Source of the DNA: Streptomyces sp. WM4235
GTDB lineage: Bacteria; Actinomycetota; Actinomycetes; Streptomycetales; Streptomycetaceae
Length of the DNA stretch: 64,000 nucleotides
NCBI RefSeq assembly: GCF_001279725.1
Contig: NZ_LGDE01000227.1
Coordinates: forward strand, 6,588-70,587
Reading direction: 5' to 3'
Shown here: piece by piece, positions 13,653-23,200 of the stretch
How positions within the stretch are numbered: position 1 is the first letter of the stretch
Layout: the number at the start of each line of letters is the position of its first letter
The notes under the pieces: generated by a model
The model's database searches: none
Told to the model about the DNA's origin: nothing
Seen by the model: only the letters and a program-made list of their open reading frames with translations
Translations under genes and position numbers: made by a program

Positions 13653-15249
13653 GAACGGCGTCTCGTACTGGGTCGCTCACCTGACGGTTCGCCGGACGTG
13701 GGGGCGGCCTTCGTCTGATCATGTGCTCCGACCAAGGTGCACGTGACCGAGACGAAGGCCGTGAGGGTGAGTCTGCTGCCTGATGCTGTCCGGAGGGAAG
13801 CGTTCGCGGAAGCGTCACGCTTCCGGGCTGAGTTCCATGAGTGTCTGACCGCCCGGCGTGACGAGTTGTTCGAGCTGACGGACGCGCTGCTGTGTGTCGA
13901 TGGGCCGGTCCTCTCGCCGGTGGACCTGACGCTGGTGCCCGAGCACCGTCGTGGGCACGGAGCGTTGTACGGAGCCCTCAACCACGGCCGGATCGACGTC
14001 GACAGGCTGCGATCCTTGCTGGCCGACATGGCCTTGCCGCGCTTCGATGGCGGCCGTCTGGTGCTGGCGGTCGATGTGTCGCCGTGGCTGCGGTCTGACG
14101 CACCCTGCTCGGCCGAGCGGCTGTTCTGCCACGTCTACGGGCGGGCGAAGTCCGCGTCGCAGTTCATCCCGGGCTGGCCCTACTCCTTCGTCGCCGTCCT
14201 GGAGCCCGGCGCCACGTCGTGGACAGCGATCCTGGACGTGGTCCACCTCGGGCCCGAGGACGACGCGACCGCGGTCACCGCCGCCCAGCTGCGGGCCGTG
14301 GCCGAACGCCTCATCGCGGCCGGCCAGTGGACGCCCGGAGACCCGGACATCACGATCGTCATGGACGCCGGCTACGACGTCACCCGTCTGGCCTGGGTAC
14401 TGCGGGATCTCCCCGTCGAGCTGATCGGGCGGATCCGCAGCGACCGGGTGATGCGCCTGCCGAAACCACCGAGGACGCACGGCATCAACGGCCGGCCACC
14501 CAAGCACGGCCCGGAATTCCGCTTCGCCAAGCCCGAGACCTGGCCCGAACCGGCGATCACCACGGCCACCGACACGGTGAACTACGGAAAGGCCGAAGCC
14601 CAGGCATGGGACCGGGTCCACCCGAGACTGACCCACCGCTCGGCCTGCCTGGAGCACGACGGCGAACTCCCCATCGTCAAAGGCACCCTGATCCGGCTGA
14701 AAGTCGAGCACCTCTCGAAGGAACGAGAGGCCCCGCCGGTATGGCTATGGTCCTCCACAACCGGCGTCGCCCCGGCGGACGTGAACCTGTGCTGGCAGGT
14801 GTTCCTCAGGAGATTCGACCTGGAGCACACCTTCAGGTTCAGCAAGCAGATGCTCGGCTGGAACACCCCGAAGGTCCGTACTCCCGAGGCAGCGGACCGT
14901 TGGACCTGGCTCCTGGTCGTCGCCCACACTCAACTCCGCCTCGCCCGGGACGCTGGCCACCGATCTCCGTCGGCCCTGGGAGAAGCCAGCCAAGCCCGAA
15001 CGCCTCACACCAGCCCGGGTCCGCCGCGGGTTCAGGAACATCCGCGCTCACCTGCTCTGCCCGGCCCGTGTTCCTCAACCGACCGGAACCGGGCCCGGGC
15101 GGCCCCTCGGCTCGAAGAACCGGCACCCGGCCACCCGCTACGACGTCGGCAAAACGGTCAAACGCCCCGAGAACCTCAAAGCCATCGGCAAGCCCGGAAG
15201 ATCTTGGTAGATGAAAAACAAGCTAAGCAGTCCGGAACAGAAACGGTTC
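13653..15249 (+). mobile_element. Insertion sequence with NF041680-type transposase
   Basis: Ends were chosen from imperfect inverted repeats. The left reads GAACGGCGTCTCGTACTG (13653-13670). The right, read on the minus strand from 15249, is GAACCGTTTCTGTTCCGG. They match at 11 of 18 positions. The internal gene (13743-15210) is a frameshifted transposase. CCCTC follows the right end. A truncated second copy starts at 9661. Confidence 0.6.
13743..15210 (+). pseudogene. NF041680-family putative transposase, frameshifted near 14945-14955
   Basis: Starts at GTG 13743 (VTETKAVRVSLL). Family landmarks in order: AFAEASRFRAEF, VDLTLVPEHRRGHGALY, LVLAVDVSPWLR, HVYGRAKSASQFIPGWPYSF, DITIVMDAGYD and RRFDLEHTFRFSKQMLGW, then WTWLLVVAHTQLRLAR. 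After this the open frame becomes nonsense. Shifting by one base around CGCCCGGGACGCTGG restores the expected ending (LATDLRRPWEKPAKPERLTPAR, ...GPGRPLGSKNRHPATRYD) to TAG 15208-15210. So about the last 85 family residues are out of frame. This is a genuine inactivating indel or a sequencing error. Confidence 0.85.
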
Positions 15250-15356
15250 CCCTCCCCGAGTGGGATGGAGGGTGACGTTCCGCTTCCCTCCATCCCGATG
15301 ACCGCGGCAGCGGCCCCCGGCGGAAACCCGCCGTCACTCGGGCCGGGACCGGCGCG

Positions 15357-16172
15357 TCACGCCGCGCCGAACACGAGGATGTGGGCCGAGGCATCGGTGA
15401 GCACACCGTGCTCGTCCGCCAGGCGGGCCGTGGCGACGGCGTCGGCCACCAGGGCCCCCGCCGCCTCCTGGCCGGCGCAACGGCCCGCCGCCACCACGTA
15501 CGCCCACCCCGGGCCCTCGACCCCGTGCCTGCGCACGTCGTCGAGCCCTGCCTGCCGCGCCTCCCCGGCGAGTTCCTCGGCGGTGTGGAAGTGCGCGACC
15601 GTGAAGCCCCGGCTTCCGTCGTAGGACCCGGTGCGCACCGCTCGGGAGACCTCGCCGGCCAGTAGTTCCGGGGTCAGTCCCGCACTGACGGTGTAGTCCT
15701 GGAGCAGGGAGTGGCGCGAGATCCCCGCCACCGCCACGAGGCCGCCCGGCACCGCGACCCTGCGCGCCTCCCGAAGCGCCGCGAGCCGCCCCCCTCGCTC
15801 GGACAGGTGGTACAGGGGTCCCAGGAGCAGCACCACGTCGTAGCCGTCCGAGGGGAGGGCCAACCGCCGCGCGTCACCGAGCTCCGCGGAACAACCGGGC
15901 GCGTACTCCCGCGCCTGTTCCACGTGTTTGGGTACGGGGTCCACCAGCAGCACCTCGTACCCGTCCTCGACGAGCCAACGCGCGTGGGTTCCCGGCCCGC
16001 CGCCCACGTCCAGCACACGCGCGGGAGGCGGGGGCCGGGACCGGCGCAGCAGCTCGCGGGTCCGCTCGAACTCCAGGCGCCCCACGGCCGTCGAGTGGAG
16101 CCGGGAGGCTTCGTCGTACTCCGTGTAGTACGACACGATGAGTGGATCGATGAGTGGATCGATGAGCGTCAT
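15357..16172 (-). CDS. Class I SAM-dependent methyltransferase
   Basis: A 271-residue enzyme from ATG 16172. Motif I is VLDVGGGPGTHARWL (about residues 53-67), motif II acidic VLLVDPVPKH, motif III LGDARRLALPSDGYDVVLLLGPLYHL, then the AVPGGLVAVAGISRH loop. This is a typical small-molecule methyltransferase of the Methyltransf_11 type; the substrate is unknown. Oddity: its first residues are encoded by a 12-bp tandem repeat giving IDPLIDPLI. The 146 bp between the IS end and its stop hold only a small GGCGG/CCGCC hairpin. No operon partner. Confidence 0.88.
   Translation of the reverse strand: MTLIDPLIDPLIVSYYTEYDEASRLHSTAVGRLEFERTRELLRRSRPPPPARVLDVGGGPGTHARWLVEDGYEVLLVDPVPKHVEQAREYAPGCSAELGDARRLALPSDGYDVVLLLGPLYHLSERGGRLAALREARRVAVPGGLVAVAGISRHSLLQDYTVSAGLTPELLAGEVSRAVRTGSYDGSRGFTVAHFHTAEELAGEARQAGLDDVRRHGVEGPGWAYVVAAGRCAGQEAAGALVADAVATARLADEHGVLTDASAHILVFGAA
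16140..16166. repeat. 12-bp tandem repeat in methyltransferase start region
   Basis: GATCGATGAGTG-type 12-bp unit repeated just over twice, in frame, encoding the IDPL repeat at the N-terminus of the methyltransferase. Slippage here would change the N-terminus by multiples of four residues. The remaining intergenic 16173-16409 shows nothing recognisable. Confidence 0.7.
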
Positions 16173-16409
16173 ACCCCATGACGGTATGGCCGTGCGCCAC
16201 CGATTGTCATCCGGATATCACGGACCGCAGTCGAGGTGGGCGCGCGACCTCGGGACGCTCTCGACAGGCCCCCGCGGCATCCGCGACCCGGCCCCGGACG
16301 CCCCGATCCAGGCACACTCACTGTTGCCGGATTCAACTATTCCGGGCACCATCAGCGCATACGGCCCCTCGCCCGACCGCCGCGCGGCCTCGAATCGAAA
16401 GTCACACGA

Positions 16410-16994
16410 GTGAACACCCAGCACGGAGATGACACGAGCCACCGCCTGGCGTGGGCCAAGCGCGCCGTCCACGACCTCAACGCGGGCCACGCAGCACACG
16501 GATCACTCGCCGAAGCACTCGACACCGCGGGCGACCTCCGCGCGGAGAACGCCCACCGTCGCGCGGAGGCGGTTCGCGCCGCGGCCATGGGCCTCCCGCC
16601 CGCCGCCTGTGCCTTCGCCGCCGGGATCTCCGAGCGCATGCTCACCGTCTGGCAGGACACCGACCCGCACTTCAACGCCGCCATGGCCGGCGCACACGCT
16701 CTCGCCCACGCTCACGGGCTGACCGACCCGACCGCTCCGACCAGCCCGTTCGCCCTTCGTCTCCTGCTGAGAGCCGTACAAGGCGGGGCGGGCATCCTCG
16801 CCGCCGCGGAACAGCTCGGGATCCCCCGCCATCGTCTGCAGAAGCTGCGCGCCCGCCCCCAGGTCGCCGCCCTCGTCACCGCCGCGCAGAGCATCGCCCG
16901 CAAACCCGCCCCACGCCGCTCGAAGCCCTACGCCTACCGCCTCGTGCGCACCTCACCGAACGACGGCCCTCCCACCGCGACCCGCAAGCCCTGA
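16410..16994 (+). CDS. Hypothetical helical protein with HTH-like segments
   Basis: A 194-residue protein from GTG 16410 (VNTQHGDDTSHRLAWAKRAV). Ala-rich and helical. Two segments look like helix-turn-helix units: AAAMGLPPAACAFAAGISERMLTVW at about 70-95, and AAEQLGIPRHRLQKLRARPQVAAL near the C-terminus. The C-terminal tail is Arg/Pro-rich. Not assigned to a named family; a DNA-binding role is plausible. The upstream ribosome site is weak. The ORF could extend further left, but coding character drops before 16410. Confidence 0.6.
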   Translation: MNTQHGDDTSHRLAWAKRAVHDLNAGHAAHGSLAEALDTAGDLRAENAHRRAEAVRAAAMGLPPAACAFAAGISERMLTVWQDTDPHFNAAMAGAHALAHAHGLTDPTAPTSPFALRLLLRAVQGGAGILAAAEQLGIPRHRLQKLRARPQVAALVTAAQSIARKPAPRRSKPYAYRLVRTSPNDGPPTATRKP

Positions 16995-17089
16995 CCGCTC
17001 ACGTCACCGGTGGCGGGGAGGTGCCGCGTGGCCGCCCCGTCGCCGCTCGCCGCGTCCTCCCGACCGCGGGGGTCAGCCGGTGGCGAGGG

Positions 17090-17551
17090 TCAGCCGGTGG
17101 GGCCCGGCCGGGCGAGGAAGTGGGAGCGGGCCTCGGGAAGGTACATGGGTACCACCGCCGCCGCGGCCAGCAGGTCGGGCAGGGCGTTGAGGGCGGACCA
17201 CCACACGGGGCCCTCCACCGTGCCGAGCCCGCCGACGCGGAACATCAGGAACCCCACTCCGACGACCGTCAGCACCGCCCGGGCCCAACCCCGGCCGGCG
17301 CGCATCCGTCCCGCCACGACCAGCCAGGCGACGAGAAGAACGGCGAGTACGCCCGCCCCCACGGCGATCCGGACGATCGCGGTGTCCCGGCCGGCGTACT
17401 CGGTCAACTCGTCCAGGCTGGTGGGCGGCGCCACGAACGCACCGAGGAACCAGACGAGTACTTCCGCGGCGACAGCCGCCAGAGTGAGTCTCCACGCGAC
17501 CTCGATCCGACTCGGGCGCCCGGAGCCGGAACCTGTCGTACCGGTCGTCAT
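17090..17551 (-). CDS. Four-helix membrane protein, unknown function
   Basis: A 153-residue protein from ATG 17551, five bases after GAAGGAGG; the alternative GTG 17554 is too close. Four hydrophobic segments at about residues 19-40, 61-85, 93-110 and 121-138, with a polar loop (DELTEYAGRD) between the first two. Lipoprotein or catalytic motifs are absent. The family was not recognised. The 17552-17779 stretch upstream is GC-rich DNA without gene signals. Confidence 0.7.
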   Translation of the reverse strand: MTTGTTGSGSGRPSRIEVAWRLTLAAVAAEVLVWFLGAFVAPPTSLDELTEYAGRDTAIVRIAVGAGVLAVLLVAWLVVAGRMRAGRGWARAVLTVVGVGFLMFRVGGLGTVEGPVWWSALNALPDLLAAAAVVPMYLPEARSHFLARPGPTG

Positions 17552-17779
17552 CACAGCCTCCTTCGGTATACGCCCTGTCAGAGGGCGAGCGGAGCCTGAC
17601 GGTTCCCCGGTGGAGCGTGTCGAGCTGATCCGCTCTCGACTCCCGCCGCCTCGGGCGGCCTCCGGGGCGCCGCCCGGTCGCCGAAGCCGTCCTCGCGAGC
17701 AACGGCGACCGGGGGCGGATCCGGGGCGCGTCCCGGGCCCGGAGCCCGGGCACCGCGGCGCCCGTCCTTCACGACGGCG

Positions 17780-18361
17780 TCAGCCGGTGAAGGCCTCGAT
17801 GAGGGTCCAGACGGCGAGTGCGCCCATGCACGCGGCGCCGATGCGCTGGACGGTCTTGAGGGGAACGCGCTGGGCGATGAAACGCCCCACCAGCAGGGCG
17901 AGGGCGGAGACCGACATCAGCGCGAGGGCGGAGCCGATGGCGGTGGACAGCCAACCGTTGGTGGCGGCCAGGTTGGCCGTGGTGATCTGGGTGAGGTCGC
18001 CCCATTCGCTGATGAAGACGGCCATGAACGCGGTGGTGTAGACGGGCCAGAACCCCGTGACGGTCTTGGCGGCTCCGTCCTCGTCGTCATCGTCGCCGCT
18101 GCGCAGCAGGACGAAGGCGCCGAACGCGAACAGGGCGGCGGAGACGAGCTTGACGGCGATGTTCGGCAGCAGACCGAGCAGGCTTCCGGCGCCGACGGCG
18201 ATGGCCACGTGCACGATGAAGGCGGTGGAGGTGCCGAACCACACGTACAGCGGCCGCATCCGAGTGCCCATGGCCAGTGAGGCGAACATGGTCTTGTCGG
18301 GGAGTTCCGCGAGGAAGATCAGCCCGAAGGCGGTGATGATCGCCAGGGGGTCGAAGGTCAT
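17780..18361 (-). CDS. TMEM165/GDT1-family (UPF0016) cation exporter
   Basis: A 193-residue, six-helix membrane protein from ATG 18361. The two inverted family signatures are visible: AELPDKTMFASLAMG at about residues 18-32 and SEWGDLTQITTANLAA at 118-133, each with the E-x-x-D pair that coordinates metal. A DDDDED loop separates the halves. GDT1/MneA-type proteins export Mn2+ or exchange Ca2+. The leader (18362-18595) contains a yybP-ykoY riboswitch, known to sense Mn2+, strongly supporting manganese export. Followed upstream by CorA on the opposite strand. Confidence 0.93.
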   Translation of the reverse strand: MTFDPLAIITAFGLIFLAELPDKTMFASLAMGTRMRPLYVWFGTSTAFIVHVAIAVGAGSLLGLLPNIAVKLVSAALFAFGAFVLLRSGDDDDEDGAAKTVTGFWPVYTTAFMAVFISEWGDLTQITTANLAATNGWLSTAIGSALALMSVSALALLVGRFIAQRVPLKTVQRIGAACMGALAVWTLIEAFTG

Positions 18362-18479
18362 TCCCTTGCTTTCTGCTGGGGCCGGGCCGTCAGCTCGTAC
18401 GGCACCCAGGGGGCGACGGGAAGAACCACTCGGCCCGGCACGACGGGGCGACCCACACACAGAGTGCGGGCCGCGTCAT

Positions 18480-18595
18480 GCCTTGGCCGAAGGTCTCGTC
18501 CACCCCGCACGATGTGCGGCGGTCCGATGGCCGGGGCGTCCGTAGACGTCCAGTATGTCGACCAGCGGTTTTCAGGACTACTCCCCTTCGCTGGC
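18480..18595 (-). promoter_or_regulatory. yybP-ykoY (manganese) riboswitch
   Basis: Reading the minus strand from 18595: GAAGGGGAGTAGTCC (conserved L1 box at 18586-18578), then a helix containing GTCGACATACTGG, a variable P4 hairpin (CGCACATCGTGCG), and the closing GAGACCTTCGGCC box at 18497-18485. These are the two conserved ends of the yybP-ykoY aptamer. Downstream, CGGCCCG...CGGGCCG can form an expression-platform hairpin about 60-110 nt before the GDT1 start. This explains most of the 363-bp gene-free stretch 18362-18724. Confidence 0.85.
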
Positions 18596-18724
18596 ACAGA
18601 GCCTAACAGGCGACTCCGGGGACCCCCCGCGCCGGGCCTCCGCCGGGGCCGTGCCCGTGCCCCGGGGCGGGGGAGGTGCGCCGCGGCGGGGAGGCGCGAC
18701 CGGTCCGAGCGCGTTCCGGGCGGC

Positions 18725-19126
18725 ATGTCACGTGACCGGGAGTTCTGGCGGGCGAGACTGGACGGCGCGCCCGAGCCCGTCTCCTTCACGGGAAGCGCCT
18801 CGGGGCCCGTGTCCGGTACGACGGTGCGGGTGAGCGGTGATCTCGACGCCGCCGACGCCCGGGTGCTGTGCGATGCCGCGCGCCGGCTGCTCGCCCACCT
18901 CGCGCAGGGGGACACGTACCGGATGATCGCCCGGCGGATGGGACCGAGCCCGCACACGGTCGACACCTACCTGCGACGCCTGCGCAGCAAGACCGGCGCG
19001 GTGAACCGGACGCGGCTCACCCACCTCGCCTTCCAGCTGGGTTACCGAGTGGGCGGCCGTACTCCTCCCCCGAAGTGGCCCAGCGGGCGGAGGCGACGGG
19101 GTCGACTGTTCGGCGGCGACGCATGA
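18725..19126 (+). CDS. Small LuxR-type HTH protein
   Basis: A 133-residue protein from ATG 18725 (MSRDREFWRARLDG). The C-terminal half is a LuxR/NarL-like HTH: RRLLAHLAQGDTYRMIARRMGPSPHTVDTYLRRLRSKTGAVNR, with the recognition helix SPHTVDTYLRRLRSKTG. The N-terminal part is short and lacks a receiver fold, so it is an orphan single-domain regulator or a truncated form. It is divergent from the GDT1 leader and 28 bp upstream of corA on the same strand. The target is unknown. Confidence 0.65.
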   Translation: MSRDREFWRARLDGAPEPVSFTGSASGPVSGTTVRVSGDLDAADARVLCDAARRLLAHLAQGDTYRMIARRMGPSPHTVDTYLRRLRSKTGAVNRTRLTHLAFQLGYRVGGRTPPPKWPSGRRRRGRLFGGDA

Positions 19127-19154
19127 AATCGGCTGTCCGAAGCATGCGCGGGGG

Positions 19155-20150
19155 ATGGAATGCGTGGTGTACGAGGAACGGTCGGGCAGGTCGGAGACGG
19201 TCGAGTGCGGTCTTGAGGACGAGGCGTGCCGCATCGCCCTGAAGCGGCTGCACGACTTGGACGACGGCGAGTTCGGGTGGATCCGGCTCGTCGATCCCGA
19301 CGAGTCCGAGCTGGTGCAGTTGGCAGAGGAGCTGGGCCTGCACCCGCTCGCCGTCGAGGACGCGGTGCAGGCGCACCAGCGTCCGAAGCGCGAGCGGTTC
19401 GACGACGTGCTGGCGGTGGCGATCAAGACCCTGTGGTACGTCGAGGACGAGACCGCGGTGGAGACCGGCGAGATGATGATGTTCGTGGGCCCCCGCTACG
19501 TACTCACCGTCCGCCACGGCGCGGTCGACCCGACGGCCGAGGCGGCCCGCCGGCTCGACGCCGACGCGACCATGCTCCGCTTCGGTCCGCTGTCGGTCCT
19601 GCACGCGGTGTTGGACGTCGTCGTCGACGCGTACAGCGACGCCGCCGTCAAGGTTCGCGGCGCGCTCAACCGGTTGGAGGACCAGGTGTTCTCCTCCGCT
19701 CGCGTCGATCACACCGAGGGCATCTACTCGCTCAAGCGGGAAGTGCGCGAGTTCCGGGACGCCGTACAGCCGCTGGTGCCGGTCCTGAACGGTCTCCTGA
19801 GCGGGCCGGGCGAGGAGCGGCGGGCACCAAAGGCCGAACCCTACTTCCGTGACGTGGCCGACCACCTGCACCGCACGGACACCGAGGTACGCACCCTCGA
19901 CGAGCTGCTGAACTCGGTGCTCGACGCCCAACAGGCCCGGGTGGGCACCTGGCAGAACGACGACATGCGGCGCATCTCGGCGTGGGCGGCGATCTTCGCC
20001 ATCCCCACCATGGTCGCGGGCGTCTACGGGATGAACTTCGAGCACATGCCGGAACTCGGTTGGACCTACGGCTATCCCCTCGCCGTGGGGCTGATGGCAC
20101 TGGCGTCGGGGGCGCTGTACCGGGCCTTCCGCCGCAACGGCTGGCTGTAG
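19155..20150 (+). CDS. corA: CorA-family magnesium/divalent-cation transporter
   Basis: A 331-residue inner-membrane channel. A large N-terminal cytoplasmic funnel (residues 1-270, including HPLAVEDAVQAHQRPKRE and the long stalk helix around GALNRLEDQVFSS) is followed by two C-terminal helices (about 272-292 and 305-323). Between them is the family signature YGMNF in place of the stricter YGMNFxxMPE, and the MPE-like PEL is also present (FEHMPELGW). It mediates Mg2+, Co2+ or Mn2+ flux. Location next to the riboswitch-controlled GDT1 exporter makes a small metal-homeostasis locus. Confidence 0.93.
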   Translation: MECVVYEERSGRSETVECGLEDEACRIALKRLHDLDDGEFGWIRLVDPDESELVQLAEELGLHPLAVEDAVQAHQRPKRERFDDVLAVAIKTLWYVEDETAVETGEMMMFVGPRYVLTVRHGAVDPTAEAARRLDADATMLRFGPLSVLHAVLDVVVDAYSDAAVKVRGALNRLEDQVFSSARVDHTEGIYSLKREVREFRDAVQPLVPVLNGLLSGPGEERRAPKAEPYFRDVADHLHRTDTEVRTLDELLNSVLDAQQARVGTWQNDDMRRISAWAAIFAIPTMVAGVYGMNFEHMPELGWTYGYPLAVGLMALASGALYRAFRRNGWL

Positions 20151-20267
20151 GCCACCTCACCGGCCCCGCGTCGGGCGCACCCCACCCGGCGCGGGATGAC
20201 GGGCCGGTTCCGGTCGAGCGGCCAAACCCGCTGGTGGGGTGGCCGGCGGCCGACCTACCATCCGACG

Positions 20268-23200
20268 ATGACGACCTCGACGGACCACCTCATCGACGAG
20301 GCGCTGCACCGGTGCGACGCGGGCTGGTTGTCCGACCACCTCGACGCCCGGTCCTGCCGACCGGCCGTCCTGGGACGCCTCGTTCGGCACGCGAACCCGC
20401 GCCTGCGTCATCTGGGCCTGCTGCTGCTCAGCGGACGGGTCAGTGCGACCCCACCGGCGGCGGACGAGCGGGAGACGGCCGAACTGGCTTCGCTGCTGCC
20501 CGACTTCGTGGTGGAACCGCCCGAAGCGGCTTTGCTCCAGGCGAACCTCCACGCGCACCTGGGACCGTATCTCCGGGATCGGCGCCGGCCTTCGTGGCGT
20601 ACGGCCGACCTGCCGGTGCGGGTACGGATCGCCTGGCTGCGCGCCGAACTTCTCGACGACCCGGCGGTGCTCCGACACGAGGCACGGGGTGAACTCCTTT
20701 ACCAGGCGGTCCGGGAGACGAGTGTGACCGCCGCGCACCGGCCGGGGCGGCTGGTGGCCGAGCTTGCGGACAGCGGGGATCAGGTGTTGCGCGCCGAAGC
20801 CTTGCGGCTCGCCCGCGAGGGCCTGCACGCGGGGCTGTTGGCCCCCGCGCGCGTACGCGAGCACGTCCTCGCCCTGCTGGGCACCGGGGTGCTGGGCGTC
20901 GACGTGCAGAACATCGGCACGCACGGCTCCAGCTCGGCGGATCCCGGTTCGGCGGTCGGCTCGGCGGTCGGCTCGGCGGATCCCGGTTCGGCAGTCGACT
21001 CGGCAGTCGGCTCGCGCACCGCCACCGCCGTCGTGGTCGCCGCGCTGCTCGAGCTCGCCGAGCCGTGGGCGGCCCTGGAGCCGCTGCCGGAAGGGCGACT
21101 GTCCGTCTTCCTCACCTCCGGTCCGGAAGCCACCCCGGTCGAGGTCGCCGATGCCGCGCTCTCGGCTGCCGCCCGCCACGGCCACCGGGACCTGGTGCGG
21201 CGCGTCGCCGCCGATCCCGGTCGGCCGGCCGCGCTTCGCCGCCGCGCGCTCGAACTCCTCGGTGACCTGGCCGGGCGCGGTGACATCCGGGAACTGACCG
21301 CCATCGCCGCCCGGGATCCGCTGCTGCTCGGCGCACCCGCGGTGACCTGCCTGCGCGGGCTCCACCGGCGTGGTCACTTCCCGGCCGACGAGGACGTGCC
21401 GGCCATCGTCGGCCTGGCGCTGGCCGACCATTCGATCGCACCGCACGAGGTCGCCACGATCCTCTTCACCTGCCGACACGCGGCGCTGCGGGTGCTGATC
21501 GACGCCGATGACGACGCCGACGCCGAGCAGAGCGGGCCGAGGCGGCTCGCCCTGCTCGTCGCGATGGCCGGGCAGGGGGCGCGGGAGCTTCCCGTCGGAG
21601 AGGAGATCACGCGGGTGTTCGCGTCGGCCGGCGCACCCGAACCGTTCCTCGCCGCGATCCGTGAACTGCGGTACACGGAGGCCGAGGACGTGGTCATCGC
21701 GCTCCTCCCCAAGGCCCCCGGGGCGGCCCTGGACGCGTTGGAGGCCATCGGCGGACACCGCACGGTGCGGGCGCTGCGGGAAGCGCTCGGGCTGCCCGCC
21801 GCCGAGGACGCCGCACAGGGCGGTGAGGGGAGCGGTGTCATCGCGCCCCACCTGCGCGCGGTGCGCGACCGGGCACTGGAACTGCTGTGGCATCTGACCG
21901 ACGACCGGGGCCGGCGGCGTGACCTCCTCGTCCGCCTCGACCCCACCGATCTGCCGGCGCGCATCGCGGCCGATCTCGGCGGCCCCGACGAGGAGGAGCT
22001 GGCCCTCCTCGGAGCCCATCTGGACCCGGACGAACCGTTGACGGCGCTGTGCCGGCTCGCCGCCCACGGCGGGGCGGGCACCCTGCCCGTCCTCGCGGAC
22101 CTGCTGCTGCGCGTGGTGGGCGAGTTGGCGGCGTTCCGGGAGCCGGGGGGCGACGTCACACGGTTCGAGGGCGAGACGCCGAACGCCGAACCGACCGTTC
22201 CCCGGGAAGCCGAGCACGCGCTGACCGCCTTGGGTTCCCGCCTGTACGAGCGGCGTCGGATCCGACCTTCGTGCCTGCTCGACGCGGCGGACGCGCCGGC
22301 GGCGGGCAGGGCGCTGCTCGCGACCCTGGTGTTGGATCTGTTGGACCGGCCCGGGCTGTCGGACAGGGAGAAGACGATCCTCCTGGAACTGTTGTCCCGA
22401 GCCCCCGGCCCGCGCGTTCGCGCACGGGTGCACCACCTGCTGCGTCACCGTGACCGGCACGTGCGCAAGCACACGATCGCGTTGCTCGCCCGCGATGTCA
22501 CGGGGGACGACGCGCGGGCCCTGTCGGCCACGTTGATCGCGCTGACCCGCGCCGGGGACGTGCAGACCGTCCGGAGGGCGCTGCTGGCCCTCGGCCACGC
22601 GCGGGCCCGCTGGGCGTGCGCGGCAATCGCCGCGTGTCTCGCCCATCCGAACATGAACGTCAAGAAGACGGCCGCCCAGGCCCTGGTGCACGCGGGCGCG
22701 GCCCCGGCGGTTGCGGAACTGCTCCGCATGCTGGGCCGGCACGACAACCCGGGGCTCCGCGGCACGCTCGTCGAGGCGCTTCGCGCGATACTCGGCGACG
22801 CGTACGCGGCCACCGTCCTCGCCGCGGCGGAGCACGCCGAGACGAATCGCGCCCGGGCCCTGCTCGCGGAGGCTCTGGACGGTGTCCTGCCGGCGCGCTC
22901 GGTCCTCGCGTTGGCCGACCAGGCCTCACCGGTCGCGCCCGCGCTGCTCGCGCTGGTGGCGGACGGCCGGGTCCGCCTGGCGTCCGGCACACGGGAGGAG
23001 TTGACACCGGCGCTGGACCGGCACGGCATCGTCCTTCCCGCCGGGCCGGCATCGCCGCCAATCGACGAAACTGACTTCGACGTGGCCTCGCTGGCGGCGG
23101 GCCGCTGGAATCCCGCCGTCGCGCTCCGCGTCGCCGAGCGTCCCGAACCTCCGCGCGCAGACCGGCTGCGCGAGCTGCGGCCCCTGCTGGCGGACTGGCT

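Larger units (their letters stand above)
9661..15249. mobile_element. Composite-transposon-like island
   Basis: Two copies of the same IS, both on the plus strand, bracket a 3.6-kb leftward operon of lower GC. The left copy (from 9661) is a degraded remnant and the right (13653-15249) is almost complete. CCCTC lies directly left of the first copy (9656-9660) and directly right of the second (15250-15254), as expected if the whole block inserted as one unit with a 5-bp target duplication. The exact IS ends are inferred from imperfect inverted repeats starting GAAC, so the duplication is suggestive only. Confidence 0.55.

Noticed and set aside
20157..22835. 892-codon minus-strand open frame
   Set aside because: Complementary to the HEAT-repeat gene, which has recognisable repeats and correct codon bias. 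The antisense product has none.
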